In this document: positions 1 through 6,146 of the stretch, piece by piece
Layout: every line of letters starts with the position of its first letter
Numbering within the stretch: the stretch's first letter is position 1
NCBI GenBank assembly: GCA_041650635.1
Contig: JBAZKV010000017.1
Coordinates: 1 to 37,179 of the forward strand
Length of the DNA stretch: 37,179 nucleotides
Direction of reading: 5' to 3'
Origin: Candidatus Margulisiibacteriota bacterium
GTDB taxonomy: Bacteria; Margulisbacteria; WOR-1; JAKLHX01; JBAZKV01
Program-made: the position numbers and the translations under genes
Notes under the pieces: generated by a model
Database searches by the model: none
What the model was told of the DNA's origin: nothing
What the model saw: the letters and a program-made list of their open reading frames with translations, nothing else

Positions 1-859
1 CGAACCTGCAGTTGTATTCAAGCACCTTGGGCCCGTCTTTTGTCATCATCAGCCCTGCGTAAAGCACTCCCTTGTAATAACAGCCTTCCTTTGCCATCGC
101 ATCTATGGTCGGCTGCAGTATTTCTTTTTGGATCTTTTTAAGGAGTTCCGGGGTTATTACCGGAGCCGGGCTGTAAGCCCCCATCCCGCCTGTGTTAGGC
201 CCCTGGTCCTGATCAAAGATCCTTTTGTGGTCTTGGGAAGATTCCATGGGCACTATTGTTTTTCCGTCAGTAAAACAGAGTATTGAGGCTTCTTCCCCCT
301 CAAGGTATTCTTCTATTATCAGCCTTGCCCCGGCCTCTCCGAACTGTTTCTCGTCCAGGATCTCTTTTACGGCTTTTTCCGCCTGGCTTCTGTTTTCGGC
401 TATTATCACTCCTTTGCCCGCGGCAAGCCCGTCGGCTTTTATTACGATCGGGAATCTCTTATTTTCAAGAAATCCAAGGGCTTCTTTGGAAGACGAGAAA
501 GCTCCGTAGAATGCGGTTGGTATTCCGTATTTTTTCATCAGGTCCTTGGAAAATATTTTGCTTCCCTCTATCTGTGCGGCAGCGGCGCTGGGGCCGAATA
601 TCTTCCTGCCCTTTGCCTCAAAAAGGTCTGCAATGCCGTCCACCAGCGGCTGCTCGGGTCCGACCACGGTCAGGTCTATGCCGTTCTTTTCGGCAAATTC
701 AAGTATAGCTTCGTTGTCCTTAAGAGTAACGTTCTCGGCATAGGCTAGGGTGCCTGCATTCCCGGGAGAGCAGAACAGTTTGCTGCATCTTGGACTCTGT
801 TTCAGCTTCCAGCAAAGAGCGGCCTCTCTGCCTCCCGAACCTATTACAAGTATCTTCAT
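1..859 (-). CDS. purD: Phosphoribosylamine-glycine ligase, 3' end cut by window edge
   Basis: Second step of de novo purine synthesis: ATP-dependent joining of glycine to phosphoribosylamine to give GAR, in the cytoplasm. The reverse strand from 859 reads MKILVIGSGGREAALCWKL, the standard PurD N-terminus. It continues with VVGPEQPLVDGI (near residue 65), GPSAAAAQIEGSK (near 89), the ATP-grasp loop KADGLAAGKGV (141-151) and MTKDGPKVLEYNCRF at the edge. About 286 codons are visible of a family length near 420, so the C-terminal third lies outside the window. The start overlaps the recJ stop by 4 bp (ATGA), implying translational coupling at the end of the efp-accB-recJ-purD run. Nothing seen disrupts the frame. 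Identity is secure from the motifs. Confidence 0.95.
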   Translation of the reverse strand, partial: MKILVIGSGGREAALCWKLKQSPRCSKLFCSPGNAGTLAYAENVTLKDNEAILEFAEKNGIDLTVVGPEQPLVDGIADLFEAKGRKIFGPSAAAAQIEGSKIFSKDLMKKYGIPTAFYGAFSSSKEALGFLENKRFPIVIKADGLAAGKGVIIAENRSQAEKAVKEILDEKQFGEAGARLIIEEYLEGEEASILCFTDGKTIVPMESSQDHKRIFDQDQGPNTGGMGAYSPAPVITPELLKKIQKEILQPTIDAMAKEGCYYKGVLYAGLMMTKDGPKVLEYNCRF

Positions 860-2562
860 TGCTTTTGCCTCCTTATGTCTATCAATTCCAGCTCCGGCTC
901 ATCATAGCCGCTCCAGTCGCTGACCTTTAGGCTGTAGGCAAAGTCAAAGGAAGAGTTTGGGGCTATCTTTTCCGAGATGTCCCCTATCCCGAACCCGATA
1001 GCCTCAAAAAGCTCTCTGCCGTCGGTAAGTTTCAGTTTGAGGTGTCTTTTTGCGGTCCCAACTCCCTTTTTGCTTATGACCTTCAATCCTCTGCTCATCA
1101 GGACCGGATGGGGGTTCCCCTGCCCAAAAGGCTCCAGTTTTGCCATTTCCTGCGCCAGGGAAAGGCTGATGTCCCTGCTTTCAAGTTCACAGTCGATCTT
1201 TGTCTTGGCCGCAAGATTTTCTATGGAAATATGGGAATCCACTTCCTTTGAGAGCCTTTCTTTGAGCCTTTCCAGGTTCTCGGCCTTCATCTCAAATCCG
1301 GCCGCATCTCTGTGTCCGCCAAAGTCCATAAAAAGATCGGAGCAGGAAGCCAGAAGGCCGTAAACATCGCAGCCCTCTACGCTGCGTGCCGAACCTCTGC
1401 ACTTGTCCTCGTGTATGCCGATGAGGATGGCGGGCCGGTTGAATTTTTCGCAGATCTTGGATGCCACTATCCCGATCACCCCGGGATGCCATCCTTTAGA
1501 AGAAAGGACAAGCAGCTTTTTGTTCTCGTGGCCGCTGACTGAAGAAAGCGCCTCTTCCCCTATAAGGCTTCCTATCTCCTGCCTTTGTGAATTGACCTTG
1601 TTTATCCTTGCGGCGATCTCGCCTGCTTTTACGGGGTCCTCTTCAAGCAGCAACTCCAGCGAAAGTCCCGCATGCTCGAGCCTTCCGGGAGAGTTGAGCC
1701 TTGGGGCCAGCATAAAGGAGATCTTATGCGAAGTAACGCTTCCCTTGATACCTGCTGCCCCGATCAGCTGCTTGATGCCCACTCTTTTGTTCTCGTTTAT
1801 CGCTTTCATACCGGCCACGGTTATTATCCTGTTCTCTTGGGTCAGCGGCACCACATCCGCAACTGTCCCCAGGGCCGCCAGGTCAAGATATTCCTTTATA
1901 AGTGCTGTATCTTTTATCCCCGCTTCTTTAAAAACGGCCCAGATAAATTTGAAGGCAACTCCGGCACCCGCCAGGTTCTTTGACGGATGGGGCCCGTCTA
2001 TCATTTTTGGGTCCACAACTGCAAAGGCTTTTGGGAGTTTTTTTGGTATGTTGTGGTGGTCTGTCACTATCACATCCATGCCGAGGGAGGATGCTTTTTC
2101 TATCTCTTTTGCATTGGTTATGCCGCAGTCCACCGTAACGATCAGCTTTGTCCCATCGTCTGCTATCTTTGAAACGGCTTCTTCGTGCATTCCGTAGCCT
2201 TCGCCATAGCGGCGCGGGATATAATAAGAGGTTTCTATGCCCAGTTTTCTTAGGGCCAGCACCACTATGGCCGTGGCAGTTACCCCGTCAACATCAAAAT
2301 CGCCGTAGACGGTCACCTTTTCGCCCCTGTCCCTTGCCAGCAGCACTCTGCCGGCGGCCTTTTTCATGCCGGGTATCTCAAAAGGGTCCCTCAAGCCAGA
2401 AAGCCTGGGATTAATAAAAGAAGCGGCTTCTTCTGTTGTCTTTATGCCTCTGTTGATGATGACCTGGGAGGTTGTTCTGGAAATGCTGAATTCTCCGGCA
2501 ATTTTAGCAGCAAGATCGTCCTGGAGGGGATACTGGAACCATCTGCGGTTTAGCAGGCTCAT
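856..2562 (-). CDS. recJ: Single-stranded-DNA-specific 5'-3' exonuclease RecJ
   Basis: RecJ degrades single-stranded DNA 5' to 3' in recombination and repair, using Mn2+ held by DHH-family motifs. The 568-aa product matches the usual bacterial length (about 550-580). Visible are YGDFDVDGVTATA (motif I, near residue 85), VTVDCGITN (near 142) and VTDHHNIPK with the DHH signature (near 166). In the C-terminal DHHA1 half come GHRDAAGFEM and SARSVEGCDVYGLL. An OB-fold-like tail follows (GVGTAKRHLKLKLTDG). The start ATG lies 1 bp after the accB stop, with no clear Shine-Dalgarno, so it probably depends on coupling. RecJ is an unusual neighbour for accB, where accC is commonly found. Confidence 0.95.
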   Translation of the reverse strand: MSLLNRRWFQYPLQDDLAAKIAGEFSISRTTSQVIINRGIKTTEEAASFINPRLSGLRDPFEIPGMKKAAGRVLLARDRGEKVTVYGDFDVDGVTATAIVVLALRKLGIETSYYIPRRYGEGYGMHEEAVSKIADDGTKLIVTVDCGITNAKEIEKASSLGMDVIVTDHHNIPKKLPKAFAVVDPKMIDGPHPSKNLAGAGVAFKFIWAVFKEAGIKDTALIKEYLDLAALGTVADVVPLTQENRIITVAGMKAINENKRVGIKQLIGAAGIKGSVTSHKISFMLAPRLNSPGRLEHAGLSLELLLEEDPVKAGEIAARINKVNSQRQEIGSLIGEEALSSVSGHENKKLLVLSSKGWHPGVIGIVASKICEKFNRPAILIGIHEDKCRGSARSVEGCDVYGLLASCSDLFMDFGGHRDAAGFEMKAENLERLKERLSKEVDSHISIENLAAKTKIDCELESRDISLSLAQEMAKLEPFGQGNPHPVLMSRGLKVISKKGVGTAKRHLKLKLTDGRELFEAIGFGIGDISEKIAPNSSFDFAYSLKVSDWSGYDEPELELIDIRRQKQ

Positions 2563-2563
2563 C

Positions 2564-3001
2564 TTACGGTTTCTTGATAAGCATCAGCTTTTGCCCGAAC
2601 TCCACGCTCTTGCCGTTTTCGACAAGTATCTTAACGATCTTTCCGCTTACCTCGGATTCTATTTCGTTGAAAAGTTTCATAGCTTCTATTATGCAAACCA
2701 CCTTACCTTTTTCCACCTGGGAACCGACCTCAACATACGGCGGGCTGTCAGGAGAAGGCGAACGGTAAAAGGTGCCGACCATTGGCGAGGTTATTGCAAG
2801 CAGCCCTTCATCCTCATCCTTTTTTGCTGCGGGAACTTCAACTTTGTGAGCAACCTGATGCTGGGGGGCTACATGAACTGCATGGATCTGTCCTTTGTCG
2901 CGCTTAACTTCCACTTTGAACCCGTCCTTTTCCACGCTCAGGCCGGATACATCGGATTCTTCCGCTATCTTTATTATCTTCTTTATCTGTTCAAAGTCCA
3001 T
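2564..3001 (-). CDS. accB: Biotin carboxyl carrier protein of acetyl-CoA carboxylase
   Basis: Carries carboxybiotin between the biotin carboxylase and carboxyltransferase halves of acetyl-CoA carboxylase, the first committed step of fatty-acid synthesis. The 145-aa product has the typical N-terminal AccB helix (MDFEQIKKIIKIAEESDVSGLSVE is the kind of opening seen), a Lys/Asp/Glu-rich linker near 55-66 and the biotinyl domain (ITSPMVGTFYRSPSPDSPPYV). The target lysine is in EAMK (K109). The start is supported by AAGGAG with good spacing. It follows efp, as in many bacteria, but recJ rather than accC comes next. A biotin ligase gene lies at about 10 kb. Confidence 0.96.
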   Translation of the reverse strand: MDFEQIKKIIKIAEESDVSGLSVEKDGFKVEVKRDKGQIHAVHVAPQHQVAHKVEVPAAKKDEDEGLLAITSPMVGTFYRSPSPDSPPYVEVGSQVEKGKVVCIIEAMKLFNEIESEVSGKIVKILVENGKSVEFGQKLMLIKKP

Positions 3002-3016
3002 TATATTCTCCTTTTT

Positions 3017-3058
3017 ACCCTGAGCGACCCCGAGCCTGTCGAGGGGGAGTCGAAGGGT
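3017..3058. repeat. Imperfect palindromic repeat between efp and accB
   Basis: A 42-nt imperfect inverted repeat beginning ACCCTGAGCG and ending AGTCGAAGGGT. The outer arms ACCCT/AGGGT pair, and an inner hairpin pairs CGACCCCGA with TCGAGGGG..GTCG around a short loop. It fills the spacer between the two genes and contributes the first base of the efp stop codon (TAA, 3058-3060). By recollection it resembles the CCCTTCGAC...GGG interspersed palindromes common in environmental genomes. No second full copy is visible here. It could act as an attenuator or mRNA stabiliser, but that is inference. Confidence 0.7.
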
Positions 3059-3618
3059 TATGCCCGTTCTATATACGCGCCGGTCTTTGTGTTGACCAGG
3101 ACCATCTCTCCTTCTTTGACGAACATCGGGACCTGCGTCACAAACCCGGTCTCCAGCGTTGCCGGCTTCATTATATTTGAAACACTGTCCCCTTTAAAGC
3201 CCGAACCTGTCTCTTTGACCTTAAGCGCCACCGAGGCCGGCAGCTCCACCCCTATAACTCTTCCCTCGTGCATGTTGATCTGGACAATGTCGCCTTCTTT
3301 TATATAATTGGGCGCGTCCCCTATTATGTCCTTTGTAAGGGCGAACTGCTCAAAGGTTTCCTGATCCATAAAATTGTATTCGTCCCCTGAGATAAAGATG
3401 AACTGCATCTGTTTTCTTTCGATATGTGCTCTTTCAACTTTATCGTTTGATTTAAAGGTCTTTTCTGTGGAGTTGCCGGTATCCAGGTTCTTTAACTTGA
3501 CGCGCACTATCGCCCCGCCCCTTCCCATCTTTATGTGGTTGTATTCGACAACGGTAAACACCTGTTTGTCAAGCTCGATCGTAGTGCCCGGACGAAGCTC
3601 TGTGACCGCTATAGACAT
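3058..3618 (-). CDS. efp: Translation elongation factor P
   Basis: EF-P rescues ribosomes stalled at proline runs by binding next to the E site. The 186-aa product has the normal length and all three beta-barrel domains. The N-terminal KOW-like domain has LRPGTTIELDKQVFTVVEYNHIK, the central OB domain has QFIFISGDEYNFMD, and the C-terminal domain has GDSVSNIMKPATLETGFVTQVPMFVKEGE. The modified-loop tip reads KMGRGGA, with Arg33 where many bacteria have Lys (PGKG). Thermus EF-P, as I recall it, has a similar LGRGGA loop. The start ATG follows GGAGG with proper spacing, and a good promoter lies upstream. First gene of the efp-accB-recJ-purD run. Confidence 0.97.
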   Translation of the reverse strand: MSIAVTELRPGTTIELDKQVFTVVEYNHIKMGRGGAIVRVKLKNLDTGNSTEKTFKSNDKVERAHIERKQMQFIFISGDEYNFMDQETFEQFALTKDIIGDAPNYIKEGDIVQINMHEGRVIGVELPASVALKVKETGSGFKGDSVSNIMKPATLETGFVTQVPMFVKEGEMVLVNTKTGAYIERA

Positions 3619-3648
3619 CTAAATCCTCCGATCTTCATCGATATGTTC

Positions 3649-3677
3649 ATTTTACATTATGGAGGGCAAGTGTTCAA
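3649..3677 (-). promoter_or_regulatory. Predicted sigma70 promoter of efp
   Basis: On the minus strand: -35 TTGAAC (3677-3672), a 17-bp spacer and -10 TAAAAT (3654-3649), followed by a leader of about 24 nt containing GGAGG before the efp ATG. The -35 lies inside the 16-bp sequence duplicated at 3814-3829, so the repeat element begins just beyond the promoter. Confidence 0.6.
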
Positions 3678-3829
3678 CGCTTCCTGCGTAAACCCGAACC
3701 TGAAGGTTCGGCTCGATTTAAACCCTATCCCCCTTCCCCTTTTCAGGGCAAGGGGAGTTTTGATCTCTCCCCCTGACAAGGGGAAGATTAAGAGGGGGTT
3801 TATTAGGGAGATTAGGGCAAGTGTTCAAC
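3663..3829. repeat. Palindromic element bracketed by 16-bp direct repeats
   Basis: The 16-mer AGGGCAAGTGTTCAAC occurs at 3663-3678 and again, identically, at 3814-3829. The 135 bp between them holds two inverted repeats. One is an 18-nt hairpin at 3694-3711 (arms CCGAACCT/AGGTTCGG). The other is a longer imperfect palindrome at 3720-3801 whose arms pair AAACCC/GGGTTT, CTTCCCCTT/AAGGGGAAG and CAGGG/CCCTG. No open frame of note lies inside. The arrangement looks like insertion of a small non-coding repeat with a target-site duplication, but a transposase origin is not shown. Confidence 0.65.
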
Positions 3830-3835
3830 CCAAAC

Positions 3836-3870
3836 AAAAAGCCCCCCCCGCTTTGGCGGGTGAGGGCTTT
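3836..3870 (-). terminator. Rho-independent terminator of the 109-aa gene
   Basis: On the minus strand an A-rich/AAAGCCC arm and CCCGC pair with GCGGG and GGGCTTTTT around a CAAA loop. A U-run follows, about 20 bp past the stop of the 3890-4219 gene. The hairpin has A/T tracts on both sides and may work in either direction. Confidence 0.75.
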
Positions 3871-3889
3871 ATCTTGTGCTCTGATCCTT

Positions 3890-4219
3890 CTATTCTTCTA
3901 CTGTAAACTCTATCAAAGGGCAATCCGGCATCTGCACAGGAACAGCTGTTTTATCTCCCGCGGGTTCGGTCTGTTCTATTTGCTTCGTTGCATGATTTTT
4001 CCTGATCAATTCTAACATTCGTTCAATTAGCTTTGGCAAACAGGGCAAGGATTTTGACCAGGCTTCACTAGTTTTAATCTCAAGCATGCTCGGAATTTGT
4101 TTTGTCATTCTGGGAAACTGCCTTCCCGGATCCAATAGAGACCTTTTTGCTATTGTTGCGATTGCTCTCTGCTGCAACATCGGTTGCGACAATGGTACTG
4201 ACGAAATTGATTGCGCCAT
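3890..4219 (-). CDS. Small orphan protein, 109 aa, function unknown
   Basis: I do not recognise this protein. It has no signal peptide or membrane segment. The N-terminal 20 residues are rich in Ser, Gln and Pro (MAQSISSVPLSQPMLQQRA), the middle is basic and probably helical (LPKLIERMLELIRKNH), and the tail is acidic (IEFTVEE). I believe it is expressed because AAAGGAG sits 9 nt before the ATG, a good terminator follows the stop, and a candidate promoter lies upstream at 4321-4349. It is monocistronic and divergent from plsY. The long 5' leader carries a perfect palindrome (4258-4274). Its N-terminal style is loosely like that of the 465-aa orphan at 28156, but I see no alignable similarity. 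Confidence 0.65.
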   Translation of the reverse strand: MAQSISSVPLSQPMLQQRAIATIAKRSLLDPGRQFPRMTKQIPSMLEIKTSEAWSKSLPCLPKLIERMLELIRKNHATKQIEQTEPAGDKTAVPVQMPDCPLIEFTVEE

Positions 4220-4257
4220 TTGTTTTTCTCCTTTTTGTGTTTTCTCTCAATCGACCC

Positions 4258-4274
4258 GGATTAGATTCTAATCC
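4258..4274. promoter_or_regulatory. Perfect palindrome in the 5' leader of the 109-aa gene
   Basis: GGATTAGA-T-TCTAATCC has two perfect 8-bp arms around one base. It is flanked by CTCAA (4246-4250) and TTGAG (4275-4279), which can also pair. It lies about 40 bp upstream of the start codon and downstream of the candidate promoter. It could be an operator for a dimeric regulator or an RNA hairpin. Function is inferred only from symmetry and position. Confidence 0.5.
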
Positions 4275-4320
4275 TTGAGACAGGATTTAGCTTACCGCCC
4301 CCCTGTATATAATTATCGTT

Positions 4321-4349
4321 AATATATGCCGATGATTTCATTTCCACAA
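4321..4349 (-). promoter_or_regulatory. Candidate promoter of the 109-aa gene
   Basis: Minus strand: -35 TTGTGG (4349-4344), a 17-bp spacer and -10 TATATT (4326-4321). It would give a leader of about 95 nt. It abuts the plsY promoter on the other strand, so the two divergent promoters could interfere. Confidence 0.4.
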
Positions 4350-4350
4350 A

Positions 4351-4359
4351 TGGTATAAT
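4351..4359 (+). promoter_or_regulatory. Extended -10 promoter of plsY
   Basis: TGG followed by TATAAT (4354-4359) is an extended -10 with a perfect core. No convincing -35 is seen. Expected initiation near 4366 leaves only 3-4 nt before the ATG at 4370, or about 10 nt before the alternative ATG at 4376, so the mRNA would be nearly leaderless. Confidence 0.6.
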
Positions 4360-4369
4360 TGACCAGTAA

Positions 4370-4984
4370 ATGGGGATGACAATTACGGCAATAATCGTTC
4401 TGCTTTCATATCTTATTGGCTCTGTGCCGTTTGCCTATATTGTCGCAAAGGCCAAAGGCATAGATCTGACCAAAGTCGGCAGCGGCAACATAGGGGCGAC
4501 AAATGTGTGGAGGTCCATAAGCCCTGCCGCAGGGACTGCGGTGTTCTTTCTGGATTTTTTCAAGGGTTATGTTGCGGTGACTTTGGTAGGGGCAGGTCGC
4601 GACCTGCCCCTACTGGACAAACCTATGGTGGTTATTGCCTGCGCCGCCGCCGTCATACTGGGGCACACATTTTCCGTGTTCCTCAAATTCAAAGGCGGCA
4701 AGGGTGTTGCGACCGGGTTGGGCGTGGTCTTTGGCATCGCGCCTTATAATTTTGTTCTGTGCTTTGCGCTTGGAATGGGAATAATCGCTCTCACAGGTTA
4801 TGTCTCGCTTGCCTCGATGACGGGCGCGGTATTTCTTTCTATACTTATGTTCTCGACAAGGCAGCCCGCCCCTTACGCGTGGGGGATCCTTTTGCTGGCC
4901 GCGTATGTCATATATAAACATGTGCCTAATATCAAACGATTGATAAACGGTACGGAAAATAGGATATCGTGGAAAAACAGATAA
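4370..4984 (+). CDS. plsY: Acyl-phosphate:glycerol-3-phosphate acyltransferase PlsY
   Basis: Integral membrane enzyme that transfers an acyl group from acyl-phosphate to glycerol-3-phosphate, making lysophosphatidate for phospholipids. The 204-aa product is near the family norm and has several hydrophobic spans. The three PlsY signature loops are present: GSVPFAYIVAKAKGIDLTKVGSGNIGATNVWRS in parts (near residues 17-49), FKGGKGVATGLGV (near 105) and a C-terminal IYKHVPNIKRLINGTE. Residues 73-82 (VGAGRDLPLL), in the loop after the second span, are encoded by a perfect 28-bp palindrome, which makes this loop about 5 residues longer than in E. coli PlsY by my alignment. The start could also be the ATG at 4376. 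gpsA, which makes its substrate, is next. Confidence 0.95.
   Translation: MGMTITAIIVLLSYLIGSVPFAYIVAKAKGIDLTKVGSGNIGATNVWRSISPAAGTAVFFLDFFKGYVAVTLVGAGRDLPLLDKPMVVIACAAAVILGHTFSVFLKFKGGKGVATGLGVVFGIAPYNFVLCFALGMGIIALTGYVSLASMTGAVFLSILMFSTRQPAPYAWGILLLAAYVIYKHVPNIKRLINGTENRISWKNR
4586..4613. repeat. Perfect 28-bp palindrome inside plsY
   Basis: Arms GTAGGGGCAGGTCG and CGACCTGCCCCTAC are exact reverse complements with no loop. The palindrome begins exactly at plsY codon 73 and keeps the frame. It shares length and GTAG...CTAC ends with the 28-nt hairpin at 5000-5027, so both probably belong to one interspersed palindrome family. Confidence 0.85.
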
Positions 4985-4999
4985 ATGCGCCGGCGTGCC

Positions 5000-5027
5000 G
5001 TAGAGACGCCCCGACGGGCGTCTCTAC
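5000..5027. repeat. 28-nt hairpin repeat between plsY and gpsA
   Basis: Perfect 12-bp arms GTAGAGACGCCC / GGGCGTCTCTAC around a CGAC loop, lying in the 63-bp spacer between plsY and gpsA. There is no T-run after it, so it is not a standard terminator. It is the same size and has the same terminal bases as the palindrome inside plsY. Confidence 0.85.
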
Positions 5028-5047
5028 AAAGGTACTATAACAATCCT

Positions 5048-6055
5048 ATGATTAACAACAACCAATGTAGGTCCGTCTCCATCATCGGCGCCGGCGCATG
5101 GGGTACTACCTTGGCGGACCTTTTGGCAAAAAAAGGTCTCGATATCCTTTTGTGGTGTTTTGAAGAGCAGACAGTGCAAGATATTAATTCCTCAAAAGAG
5201 AACAAAAAGTTCCTGCCCGGCATAAAACTCCATAAGAACATAACAGCAACGGCTGACCTTGAAGAAAGCTTTAACAACTCAAAAGTTATCATAAGCGTTA
5301 TCCCCTGTCAGCACATTAGGAACACCTATCAAGATAAGGGGCTTGTTGTCTCAAAGGATGTGATGATACTTAGCGCTACTAAAGGGATAGAAAAGGATAC
5401 CCTAAAAAGGCCGTCCGAAATAATAAAGGAACTGCTAAAGGCAGAAAATGTCGCGGCCCTCTCCGGCCCCAACCTTTCAAAAGAAATTGCACAGGGTCTT
5501 CCGGCGGCTTCTGTCATAGCCTCTTCGGATGATAACACTGCAAAGATACTGCAGGAGATCTTGAACACCGAAAAGTTCAGGATCTACACGAGCGATGATG
5601 TGATAGGCGTCGAGCTCGGAGGAGCACTTAAGAATGTTATCGCTATTGCTGCCGGGATCTGCGACGGGCTGGCTCTGGGCAGCAACGCGAAGTCAGCCTT
5701 GATAGTACGCGGACTGGCCGAGATCAAGAGGCTTGGAATAGCCGCAGGAGCAAAACAGGGAACATTTTCCGGCCTGTCAGGGATCGGAGACCTGATAACC
5801 ACCTGCCAGAGCAGCCTTTCAAGGAACCATTCTGTTGGAGAACAGCTGGCAAAAGGAAAGACCCTGGTTGAAATTCAAAAGAGCATGAACGCTATCCCTG
5901 AAGGCGTTGACACCTCCGTTTCCGCCTTAAAACTGGCGGAAAGACTTGAAGTTGAGATACCAATAACAAGAGAAGTGTATAAAGTCCTTCTTGAAGGCAA
6001 AAAACCCGCTGAGTCGATCCCCAGCCTGATGGGCCGCTCACTCAAGAGCGAGTAG
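5048..6055 (+). CDS. gpsA: NAD(P)-dependent glycerol-3-phosphate dehydrogenase
   Basis: Reduces dihydroxyacetone phosphate to sn-glycerol-3-phosphate, the phospholipid backbone. The 335-aa product from the ATG at 5048 shows the dinucleotide-binding GAGAWGTTLA (residues 14-23), the ATKGIE and SGPNLSKEIA motifs, LGGALKNVIAIAAG with the catalytic Lys, and SGIGDLITTCQSSLSRNHSVGEQL in segments. An ATG at 4985, directly after the plsY stop, is also in frame but would add 21 residues encoded mostly by the hairpin repeat, so I prefer 5048. No good Shine-Dalgarno precedes 5048. A TATAAC box at 5036-5041 might give a leaderless transcript. It follows plsY and makes the substrate for it. Confidence 0.95.
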   Translation: MINNNQCRSVSIIGAGAWGTTLADLLAKKGLDILLWCFEEQTVQDINSSKENKKFLPGIKLHKNITATADLEESFNNSKVIISVIPCQHIRNTYQDKGLVVSKDVMILSATKGIEKDTLKRPSEIIKELLKAENVAALSGPNLSKEIAQGLPAASVIASSDDNTAKILQEILNTEKFRIYTSDDVIGVELGGALKNVIAIAAGICDGLALGSNAKSALIVRGLAEIKRLGIAAGAKQGTFSGLSGIGDLITTCQSSLSRNHSVGEQLAKGKTLVEIQKSMNAIPEGVDTSVSALKLAERLEVEIPITREVYKVLLEGKKPAESIPSLMGRSLKSE

Positions 6056-6146
6056 CGTTTTCCAAAAAACCCGAAGGTACCCTGAAATTTCCTGATAAGA
6101 GGTCCGATGTATCTGTGTCCGCATTCAAGATCAAAGGAGAAACGAT

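Noticed and set aside
1403..2197. Long plus-strand open frames opposite recJ and others such as 11344-12099
   Set aside because: They mirror real minus-strand genes, lack ribosome sites and have no recognisable protein features.
4985..5047. Upstream in-frame extension of gpsA (21 residues from ATG 4985)
   Set aside because: It is encoded mostly by the hairpin repeat, and the family N-terminus fits the ATG at 5048.
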